Below, one piece after another: positions 1 to 5,958 of a stretch of DNA of 6,687 nucleotides. A model generated the notes under the pieces. That model saw nothing but the letters and a program-made list of their open reading frames with translations. It did no database searches and was not told the origin of the DNA. Source of the DNA: Gammaproteobacteria bacterium (lineage in GTDB: Bacteria; Pseudomonadota; Gammaproteobacteria; UBA4575); the NCBI GenBank assembly GCA_028281205.1, contig JANQKJ010000170.1:1-6687 (forward strand). Reading direction: 5' to 3'. Positions within the stretch are counted from its first letter, which is position 1, and the number at the start of each line of letters is the position of its first letter. Both the position numbers and the translations under genes were made by a program.

Positions 1-7
1 ATTACTA

Positions 8-73
8 ATCATTAGTCCTTGAAAAAACTAGTAAAGAAGTCTCCCTCTGAACATGGTTGGCTAGACTAATGAT
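8..73. repeat. 10-bp inverted repeat with a 46-bp spacer
   Basis: ATCATTAGTC at 8-17 is the exact reverse complement of GACTAATGAT at 64-73. The left arm also overlaps a small palindrome, ACTAAT-C-ATTAGT at 4-16. The arms are AT-rich and the spacer is long, so a stable hairpin is doubtful. It could be a pair of binding sites or chance. Confidence 0.4.
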
Positions 74-89
74 GCAATGTGACATTCAC

Positions 90-118
90 TTGACAATGAA
101 TATGAATTTTTTTTTAAA
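90..118 (+). promoter_or_regulatory. Possible sigma-70-type promoter, rightward
   Basis: A perfect -35 hexamer TTGACA lies at 90-95. A 17-bp spacer leads to TTTAAA at 113-118, which matches 4 of 6 bases of the -10 consensus and overlaps the T run. Transcription would start near 125 and run antisense into the gene at 233-1078. No rightward gene lies downstream to justify the promoter, and in AT-rich DNA such matches occur by chance, so confidence is low. Confidence 0.25.
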
Positions 119-232
119 CGTTGATGAAAGAAGTGTACAAAGTTTATGAGAACTACCTAATAACTAACTGAAGCTACGCACCCATGCTGAAAGATTACTA
201 AAACGTAACAATAAGCCTGTTGTGTATTTAGA

Positions 233-1078
233 CTATATACACCCGCGTGCAATCTGAATTGTTCGAGCACCCGCTCGAGCCTCAGGTGTAAAGAAATACC
301 GATTTACATCAGGGCAATTAATAGGGTCACTGAGTGAACCTGGTGCAATGGGTTCGAGTTTGTTTAGATTTAATCTTGATGGTTCAGTCTCTTGTTGCTT
401 AAAAAAATCCGGATAGAGTTGTTTGAAAGTCTCTATGTTTGCAGCTTGTGTATTTGCTGGTGCCGGAATACTAACTTGACTTGGTTGTTGTAATCTGGCC
501 TGTTGCTTTAACTTTTCCAACAAACTCTCTTCATTCGTTTGTATTCCCAAACTTGCCAAGACATCTTGAGGCGACGTTGTGTTGACTAAACTGTTTGATA
601 TAGATGTACTAGTTTGGTTAGCATTAGAGTTTGTGGCTGAAGTATTATTTCTAAATGTTGAGACTTTACCAGATCGGCTATGAGCTAATGCTAACTCCTG
701 ATTGCCTGACTCACGACCATAATTTATTTCTTGATCACCTTGGTCATATTCAAATTTAGCAGCCTTCTCACTACCTCGGTTTAGGTTGTCAACATTATAA
801 GAAACTTTTGTTTCAACTTCGCGCAGACCTTCATAAGTGCCAATCTTGTTAGATTCACTATCAGGACTTGATAATATTTTTAGATCAGTATGATCTGTAC
901 CATAAATTAGGCCTGAAAGGTGAAGCTCCGATGCCTTAGCACTGAGAATGCTTGACACGTCTGCCGCAATTGACAAAATTGATAGTGAAAATACAACTAC
1001 ATATGTGACAAGTAAATGACGTAAAAAAACCAATTGCTCATCGTCACAACGGAAAAAATGAATAATGTTATTTATCAT
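233..1078 (-). CDS. Hypothetical membrane-anchored or exported protein with Asn/Ser/Thr-rich linker
   Basis: The family is not recognised. The 281-residue protein has a hydrophobic segment at about residues 22-38, preceded by R20 and H21. This fits either a signal anchor or a long signal peptide; an A-K-A motif at 47-49 could be a cleavage site. The remainder would then be periplasmic or extracytoplasmic. Residues 140-170 are a low-complexity linker rich in Asn, Ser and Thr, followed by a short helical, Gln-rich part (about 183-200). The C-terminal 27 residues hold two cysteines (C255 and C280, next to last), which could form a disulfide. The ATG is the only methionine in the frame, with a weak GGA five bases upstream as ribosome-binding site. 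The gene lies 60 bp downstream of the exported-protein gene on the same strand and may share its transcript. No enzymatic motif is visible. Confidence 0.72.
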   Translation of the reverse strand: MINNIIHFFRCDDEQLVFLRHLLVTYVVVFSLSILSIAADVSSILSAKASELHLSGLIYGTDHTDLKILSSPDSESNKIGTYEGLREVETKVSYNVDNLNRGSEKAAKFEYDQGDQEINYGRESGNQELALAHSRSGKVSTFRNNTSATNSNANQTSTSISNSLVNTTSPQDVLASLGIQTNEESLLEKLKQQARLQQPSQVSIPAPANTQAANIETFKQLYPDFFKQQETEPSRLNLNKLEPIAPGSLSDPINCPDVNRYFFTPEARAGARTIQIARGCI

Positions 1079-1138
1079 GGGTCCGGAACAATAGTTTATA
1101 TATTTTTCACTTTTATGACTATTCAGATATTCTTAATC

Positions 1139-1840
1139 TCATTCTTTAGTAAACTTGAGTATACCTGACGTGGTTAGAAATAAATTTCCATGCTTTTGGG
1201 TAATATATTCAGGAACCACTGTCATGGTTTTTTTATCTACTTTTATCTCTTCTATATGTACTGACCAAAGTTGCATTTCACTTGTAGATTTTTTTAATCT
1301 TGCTTCCATATCTTTTTTTGTCAGACCATTAATGTTACCTTGCCAGCCAGTAGCATAGTGACCTGCTGTATCACCTAACTCTCGTATACTAATTTCATAT
1401 TTGCCATTTTTATTACCCTTAGAATACAAACCACTATTTAAATATCTGCCTATTCTATTGATTCTTTGCGCTATCCATGGATATGCTGATTTATCATCTG
1501 GAGCAGAGGGAGCGTCATATGAAGCAACATATCCACCAAATCCATCATGAGGTTGCAAAGACCCCATTACTCCCCACCTTACTAATGTAAAGTCCTCGAT
1601 GACCTCAGGAAACTGGCTATTTATAAGAGTTTTTAAATCAACATGAAAAGAGGAACTTTTGCCACGTAATATACTGCTTATACTTTGTTCAAGGTCGACA
1701 ACAAATGTTTTGTCTGATTTAAGATCCCACATTGTAAACACAAGTGTAGACTCAGACTCGCTCTCTATATTCGGCTTGGATTGCACAGCGCATGTAAACA
1801 TTACTGCCAGAAAAATTATTATTAAATGCCCTTTTATCAT
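1139..1840 (-). CDS. Exported protein, possibly of the PEP-CTERM-protein ectodomain type but lacking the anchor
   Basis: The 233-residue protein has a clear Sec signal peptide: K3, a hydrophobic core at about 6-17, and probable cleavage near residue 21 (V-Q-S before K22). The cysteine at 17 lacks a proper lipobox, so a lipoprotein is unlikely. The mature part starts with a strand-like LVFTMWDLKSDKTF (33-46) and ends in another, LFLTTSGILKF (220-230). In my recollection this resembles ectodomains of PEP-CTERM-sorted secreted proteins in proteobacteria (start like 'xFTxWD..T.T.DL', end like 'LxxxGxLxF'). Here the chain stops where the sorting signal would begin, so the resemblance is tentative. 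GAGG sits ten bases before the ATG, supporting this start. The gene is divergent from the response regulator, with 196 bp between the two start codons. No catalytic residues are recognised. TATAAG at 1870-1865 is a possible -10, without a good -35. Confidence 0.78.
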   Translation of the reverse strand: MIKGHLIIIFLAVMFTCAVQSKPNIESESESTLVFTMWDLKSDKTFVVDLEQSISSILRGKSSSFHVDLKTLINSQFPEVIEDFTLVRWGVMGSLQPHDGFGGYVASYDAPSAPDDKSAYPWIAQRINRIGRYLNSGLYSKGNKNGKYEISIRELGDTAGHYATGWQGNINGLTKKDMEARLKKSTSEMQLWSVHIEEIKVDKKTMTVVPEYITQKHGNLFLTTSGILKFTKE

Positions 1841-1926
1841 TTTTATAAAACCTCAATAAGTGACCTTATATCATCAAGTTAAGATAGTTTTTAAAGCCAT
1901 AAGTAAAATATTGTCATAATAGCTCT

Positions 1927-1944
1927 AATCTCAGACATGAGATT
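1927..1944. promoter_or_regulatory. Perfect 18-bp palindrome, candidate operator
   Basis: AATCTCA (1927-1933) and TGAGATT (1938-1944) are exact reverse complements around a 4-bp centre, GACA. The site lies in the divergent control region. It is 23 bp upstream of the -35 hexamer of the regulator promoter and 86 bp upstream of the exported-protein start codon. Neither strand shows a U-tract after it, so a terminator is unlikely. A binding site for a dimeric regulator is the best reading. Whether the adjacent response regulator binds it is unknown; OmpR-family proteins more often use direct repeats. Confidence 0.5.
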
Positions 1945-1967
1945 GTCTAACATTAAAAAACAATAAT

Positions 1968-1996
1968 TTAACAAGCATGTAACAAATTCTTGTAAT
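1968..1996 (+). promoter_or_regulatory. Sigma-70-type promoter of the response regulator gene
   Basis: TTAACA at 1968-1973 matches 5 of 6 bases of the -35 consensus. An exact 17-bp spacer leads to TGTAAT at 1991-1996, also 5 of 6 for the -10. The predicted start of transcription is near 2003, giving a leader of roughly 34 bases before the ATG at 2037. The -10 and start point are overlapped by the inverted repeats described separately, the position expected for repression or autoregulation. Confidence 0.55.
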
Positions 1997-1997
1997 A
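1976..1997 (+). repeat. Direct repeat across the -10 region
   Basis: CATGTAACA (1976-1984) and CTTGTAATA (1989-1997) agree at 7 of 9 positions and are offset by 13 bp. Tandem half-sites in direct orientation are the usual target of OmpR/PhoB-family DNA-binding domains, although their period is commonly 10-11 bp. Placement inside the promoter of such a gene suggests possible autoregulation. The repeat is short and AT-rich, so chance is a real alternative. Confidence 0.3.
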
Positions 1998-2032
1998 GTG
2001 TAGTCAGGAACTACACATAATAAATATTACAA
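1990..2032 (+). promoter_or_regulatory. Compound inverted repeat / leader stem-loop before the regulator gene
   Basis: The inner arms GTGTAGT (1998-2004) and ACTACAC (2010-2016) are exact complements around the loop CAGGA. Directly outside, TTGTAATA (1990-1997) complements TATTACAA (2025-2032), with an 8-base unpaired AT-rich segment (2017-2024) on the right side. Together they give up to 15 base pairs, ending four bases before the ATG at 2037. If transcription starts near 2003 only part of the inner stem is in the RNA, and the element would act mainly as a DNA operator. If it starts further upstream, the whole structure would sit in the leader. The only Shine-Dalgarno-like sequence nearby (AGGA, 2006-2009) lies in the loop. 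Confidence 0.5.
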
Positions 2033-2036
2033 TTTG

Positions 2037-2726
2037 ATGTATTCGATCTTAGTTGTTGATTCAGACTCGCTATCGCGATCTGCCACAGTGTCGGCCTTAA
2101 AATCTTCTGGCTTTAATACGGTTGAAGCAGGAAGTTATGACAGTGCCCTTAAGGTAAAGTCAGCCAATTTACCTAATGCAGCTATTATTGACTATCAATT
2201 ACCTGATGGCTCGGGTCTTGATTTGCTTAAACAACTTCAAAGGAATGATCAAAATCAACGTGTACCCACTATGATATTGGGGCCATGCTGTAATGAAGTA
2301 GCACGTATTTTATCTTTACAAAATGGTGCCGATGACGTTTTATCCAAACCCGTCTTGCTAAATGAATTAGTATTGAGATTAAATAACTTATTAAGAAAAA
2401 CCGACACAAGCCATACGACCACTAGTTACTTATCAAATAACGGTATTAGTCTTGATATGCAATCTTTACAAGTCTCTATTGGTGGTGAAAATACTGATTT
2501 ATCACTAAGTGAATTTAGGCTGCTTTATCATTTCATGCGTAACCCAAATAAAGCATTCACACGCAATGAGCTTAGAACACTTACTAAAGGCGGTGAAGCT
2601 GAAAATAAACTTAACGAAAGATCGATTGATGTTTATGTTATGAGACTGAGAAAGTCTCTACAAAGACGTGGTTATAATGACCTTATAAAAACTGTGAGAG
2701 GTGTAGGATATAGGTTTAATGCCTAA
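2037..2726 (+). CDS. OmpR/PhoB-family response regulator with atypical receiver
   Basis: The 229-residue protein has the usual length and layout: a receiver at about 1-118 and a winged-helix DNA-binding domain at about 130-228. The receiver keeps the phospho-acceptor D52 (in IIDYQLPDGSG) and K104 (in SKP). It departs from the family at the acidic pocket, where the opening reads VVDSD, so the second acidic residue is S9. At the usual Thr/Ser position it has G82 (MILGPCC). The DNA-binding domain looks complete, with LSLSEFRLLYHF, an RNEL turn, SIDVYVMRLRKSL and the closing VRGVGYRF hairpin. The start is the ATG at 2037; a TTG immediately before it is also in frame. No good Shine-Dalgarno sequence precedes either codon. 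No histidine kinase gene is adjacent, so it is an orphan in this window. It is a cytoplasmic DNA-binding regulator whose targets are unknown; the divergent gene and itself are the obvious candidates. Confidence 0.93.
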   Translation: MYSILVVDSDSLSRSATVSALKSSGFNTVEAGSYDSALKVKSANLPNAAIIDYQLPDGSGLDLLKQLQRNDQNQRVPTMILGPCCNEVARILSLQNGADDVLSKPVLLNELVLRLNNLLRKTDTSHTTTSYLSNNGISLDMQSLQVSIGGENTDLSLSEFRLLYHFMRNPNKAFTRNELRTLTKGGEAENKLNERSIDVYVMRLRKSLQRRGYNDLIKTVRGVGYRFNA

Positions 2727-2731
2727 TAAAC

Positions 2732-5578
2732 TTATGCTGCAGAATTAGCAAAGTTAAACATTGAGCCTTTATTGAAAAATGTTTCTAGTGGCTCTGGCTT
2801 ACCTAAATGAAAACCCTGCCCATAATCCACACCTATCTCAGTTAATAACTCAACTACTGCTTCATTCTCCACGTATTCTGCAATAGTCTGTTTGTCCAAC
2901 ACTGCACTCATTTCATGAATAGCTTTAACCATTGCATAGTTAACTTTATCCGTTTGCATATCTTTAACAAAAATACCATCAATTTTTAAATAGTCGACTG
3001 GCAACGTTTTTAAATAAGCAAACGAAGATAATCCTGAACCAAAATCATCCAGGGCGAACAGGAATCCATCTTGCTTAAGTTGTTCTATTAAATCAATTGC
3101 CGTAGTTAAATTAGCGATTGCCGCAGTTTCAGTAACTTCAAAACAAATCTGACTTGAATCAATATTATATTCTCTGGTTTTCTGTTGAATGAATGGAAGC
3201 AGTTCATCCTCTGCGACAGATTGACCAGACAAATTAATAGAAATCTTAGTAAGCTTCTTAACATGCTTTTTATGCGTGCTTATATATTTAAAAACTTGCC
3301 CTATAATCCATCGGTCTAATTTATATGCACGGTCGTATCGCTCAACTGCGGGTAAAAAAGCATTCGGTGGAATCACACTACCATCATCATCCAACATTCT
3401 TACTAGTATTTCTATTGAAGTCTTTTTAGGTTGTTGTTTAGATAGCGAAACAATTGGTTGTGCATACAAAACCAGATCATCATTTTCAATAGCTTTGTCA
3501 AAATGCTGTATCCAGCGCTCCTGTCCCTTACGCTCAATAATTGTGTCATCCCCATCACAATAAGTACGTATGCAATTACGTCCCGATTCTTTTGCCAGGT
3601 AACAAGCACTATCAACTGCGTTCAATATATAGGTTAACCCATCACATGATGGCTGAATTTCAGCCATTCCAATACTGCATTCAATAGAAAATGTTTTCTC
3701 ATCCCATGAAAAACGATATGCAGCTAACTCAGAAAGTATTTTATTTGCAATTTTTTCTGCTTTGCTAATATGAGTGTTTTCAATTAACACAGCAAATTCA
3801 TCACCACCCATTCGCGCAACCGAGTTTTTCTTATCGACTATTGCACGTAACAACTTAGCCACTTGCTTTAATAATTCATCGCCCGCCGCATGACCACAAA
3901 TGTCGTTAATAAGCTTAAAGCGATCAAGGTCAATATATAGCACTGCCGAATTGCCATCATGGTTTTGAGCTTGTGTAATTGCATTGCGAACACGTTTTTC
4001 AAATTCGCTACGATTAATCAGTTTAGTCAAAATATCATGCGATGCCTGATATTTTAGTCGTCGCGATAACACACGAATATTTGTCACATCATTTAACACT
4101 AGCACTGCACCAAATACTTGACCATCTTTGCGTACTAAAGGAGTAGCCATGACTTGAACTGTATAACGTGTTCCATCTTTATCCAGCATGTCAGCATAAA
4201 TTTTTTGACTCATGCGTTCACCGGAATTAAGACAAGTTATAACAGGATTATCAATGTCATTTAATGAATGTTCTTGATAAAACGATATTGTTTTATCGAT
4301 ATGCATACCTTTAGCCTGTTCTTTCGATATCCCAGTTAATCTCTCAGCTGCAGAGTTTTGGTATTCGATAACCCCATCTGCATTGGTGGTTATAACTGCA
4401 TCAACAATAGAATTAAGCGTGGCAACTGCTTTATCTTTCTCCTGTTGTAACTGTAACCGGTTAGTTTTTTCTGAATGTATATTTACCAGCGAACCAATCA
4501 ACTTACTAACATCGCCATTTATGTCAAATGCCCCCACCACTCTTAACCGAAACCATCTAAACCCATGTTCCTTAACAGTTAAGCGGCACTCCATAGAAAA
4601 ATATTGTTTGCTTCGTATTTCATTCTCAAGCAAACGATCAAATACTTTTTTTTCTTTAGGGTGCATAAGCCGTTTCATCATTTCAAGTGAAGGCTTATTG
4701 TTATCTTTATCCAGGCCTAGCAAGCTATACATTGGCTTAGACCACCAATCACCATGCTCATCTAGTTTAGACCATTCCCAAATCCCTTCTGTAGCTGCTT
4801 GAATTGCTGTATTAAATTTTTTCTTATACAGTTGATGCTGATTTTGCAAGTTTTTAAAATCTGAAATATCTTCAAATTTCCAAACTAATGCATCACCAAA
4901 TATTTGATTGGAGCGCTGTATATTGACTGATATAAAGCGATCATTATTCTGCCAGAAACTTTCGCCTTGTTGCTTGTAAACAAAAAGTACATTTTCAACC
5001 TCGTCACTGTCTTGTAACGATGAATTAATATCACTTAGCACTTCTTTATTATTAATTAATAATGATAAATCATTAAGCAACTCTTTAGCGCCTTTAAACA
5101 TTTTATGAAATCTTTCGTTTGCATAGATGACATGAAAATTATCATGTGACGTCACACAAATACTGGCAGGTACACTACCAAATGTTTCTTCATTTAATTG
5201 ATTAGCATCATTATTTGAATCAGCTCGATTATCTCTTTCAAAATCCTCATGATTTAATAACTTTACAAGGACATTATTTTTATCCTGTACTGAAAATTCC
5301 CATAACCAAACTTTCCCTGAAAACTCACATTTTGTAACCTGGGATCGTCTTGATTTGGATAAGGACTCACATAAAGACTCCATATCTGTTGGCAATATTT
5401 GTGAGACATCATAAATATCATGGATTAGAAAATACTCTTTCAGGCCAAAGCTTATAAATAGGATTCGACCCTTTAGGTCCATCTGTATTGAGTATTTAGA
5501 ATCAGAATCTTTTGCGATAATGTTTACAGCATCGTCACTGGATTCATTATTCTTATTGCGACCAAACAAATTGAGCAT
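2732..5578 (-). CDS. Multi-PAS GGDEF-EAL protein (diguanylate cyclase / c-di-GMP phosphodiesterase)
   Basis: This 948-residue protein has no membrane segment and should be cytosolic. Order: a degenerate PAS-like region (about 25-110), a PAS (about 133-243), a PAS_3-like domain (about 255-370, with WWSKPMYSLLGL), a clear PAS (about 383-500), GGDEF (about 505-672) and EAL (about 685-935). The cyclase keeps HDILTKLINR, metal ligand D550 and GGDEF at 591-595. The product-inhibition RxxD site is absent (DKKN at 582-585). The phosphodiesterase keeps all ten residues known from RocR-type active enzymes: E723 (EIL in place of EAL), N782, E814, E817, D844, D845, K865, D867, E901 and Q921. Both activities are therefore plausible, with balance set by the PAS sensors; ligands are unknown. 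The architecture is MorA-like. The start ATG has only a weak AAGAA upstream. A 125-bp gap precedes it on the same strand, with no strong promoter seen. It ends 5 bp from the convergent regulator gene. Confidence 0.95.
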   Translation of the reverse strand: MLNLFGRNKNNESSDDAVNIIAKDSDSKYSIQMDLKGRILFISFGLKEYFLIHDIYDVSQILPTDMESLCESLSKSRRSQVTKCEFSGKVWLWEFSVQDKNNVLVKLLNHEDFERDNRADSNNDANQLNEETFGSVPASICVTSHDNFHVIYANERFHKMFKGAKELLNDLSLLINNKEVLSDINSSLQDSDEVENVLFVYKQQGESFWQNNDRFISVNIQRSNQIFGDALVWKFEDISDFKNLQNQHQLYKKKFNTAIQAATEGIWEWSKLDEHGDWWSKPMYSLLGLDKDNNKPSLEMMKRLMHPKEKKVFDRLLENEIRSKQYFSMECRLTVKEHGFRWFRLRVVGAFDINGDVSKLIGSLVNIHSEKTNRLQLQQEKDKAVATLNSIVDAVITTNADGVIEYQNSAAERLTGISKEQAKGMHIDKTISFYQEHSLNDIDNPVITCLNSGERMSQKIYADMLDKDGTRYTVQVMATPLVRKDGQVFGAVLVLNDVTNIRVLSRRLKYQASHDILTKLINRSEFEKRVRNAITQAQNHDGNSAVLYIDLDRFKLINDICGHAAGDELLKQVAKLLRAIVDKKNSVARMGGDEFAVLIENTHISKAEKIANKILSELAAYRFSWDEKTFSIECSIGMAEIQPSCDGLTYILNAVDSACYLAKESGRNCIRTYCDGDDTIIERKGQERWIQHFDKAIENDDLVLYAQPIVSLSKQQPKKTSIEILVRMLDDDGSVIPPNAFLPAVERYDRAYKLDRWIIGQVFKYISTHKKHVKKLTKISINLSGQSVAEDELLPFIQQKTREYNIDSSQICFEVTETAAIANLTTAIDLIEQLKQDGFLFALDDFGSGLSSFAYLKTLPVDYLKIDGIFVKDMQTDKVNYAMVKAIHEMSAVLDKQTIAEYVENEAVVELLTEIGVDYGQGFHLGKPEPLETFFNKGSMFNFANSAA

Positions 5579-5703
5579 GTTAACTAATTTCTTGCTATGG
5601 TTATTATGTGAGATAACTAATAATACTCAGCAAAATGATTATTTAAATTACTATGTGCTATATGGGATAAAATACTAGATAAAGCGCTATAAAAGCATAA
5701 TAT

Positions 5704-5949
5704 TCAGATACTTAGCCACTCAATGAGATAGAAAATATACTGCCCCTCGGAAGACTTTGAAGGACCTAATACCTTTCCCGCAAGCATATGGTTCTCACTA
5801 TCTGAGCGCTCTATTGCTTCCTCACGACTGTTACAAACTTGCACACAATTCGCTGAGAAACGGTGGCGTTTTGCTCTAGGTGCATAGATAACCGCATACT
5901 GTAACTTTGATACACCTTCTACAGGATCAGGTGGGACAAAACCGCGCAT
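5704..5949 (-). CDS. Small conserved-looking hypothetical protein
   Basis: This 81-residue protein is not assigned to a named family. After a Pro-rich start (PPDP, 6-9) it has a compact, soluble-looking body: QYAVIYAPRAKRHRFSANCV (17-36), a charged helix-like stretch SREEAIERSD (41-50), then GKVLGPSKSSEG (58-69) and a strand-like YIFYLIEWL (71-79). The Arg/Lys-rich APRAKRHRF and GPSKSSEG segments look like conserved motifs, and the ORF sits tightly behind another gene, so I treat it as real. There is no signal peptide. The ATG is the only one near the front, and its upstream sequence has only a poor ribosome-binding site. It follows the spermidine-synthase-like gene by nine bases in the same frame (TGA, three codons, ATG), so translational coupling or readthrough is possible. 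An accessory role to the neighbouring enzyme is a guess from position. Confidence 0.72.
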   Translation of the reverse strand: MRGFVPPDPVEGVSKLQYAVIYAPRAKRHRFSANCVQVCNSREEAIERSDSENHMLAGKVLGPSKSSEGQYIFYLIEWLSI

Positions 5950-5958
5950 AGAATTAGC

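Larger units (their letters stand above)
1..232. other. Left-edge non-coding stretch
   Basis: No reading frame of useful length was found here on either strand. The stretch is AT-rich, with a run of nine T at 107-115. It contains the inverted repeat and the possible rightward promoter listed separately. It is the 3' flank of the leftward gene ending at 233. I see no GC-rich stem followed by U-rich sequence on the minus strand that would be a clear terminator for that gene. A 15-codon frame starting with ATG at 124 exists, but it has no Shine-Dalgarno sequence and is not called. Confidence 0.5.

Noticed and set aside
84..115. ATTCA / TGAAT arms followed by a T run, resembling a rightward intrinsic terminator
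   Set aside because: Only five AT-rich pairs and a long loop; too weak to call, and no upstream rightward gene is visible.
124..171. 15-codon frame starting with ATG after the possible rightward promoter
   Set aside because: No Shine-Dalgarno sequence, very short, and expected by chance in AT-rich DNA.
1155..1358. Rightward open frames inside the exported-protein gene (also 1659-1859)
   Set aside because: Antisense to a gene with a clear signal peptide and ribosome-binding site; no support of their own.
2034..2036. TTG as the start of the response regulator
   Set aside because: It is directly followed by an in-frame ATG, gains only one residue, and has no better ribosome-binding site.
3276..3563. 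Open frames opposite or offset within the GGDEF-EAL gene (also 3412-3615 and 4383-4802)
   Set aside because: They lie fully inside a well-supported gene, and their translations lack domain character, so they are shadows.
5674..5697. AGCGCT-centred small repeats between the 81-residue gene and the GGDEF-EAL gene as a terminator
   Set aside because: The core palindrome has no loop and no U-tract follows on the minus strand.
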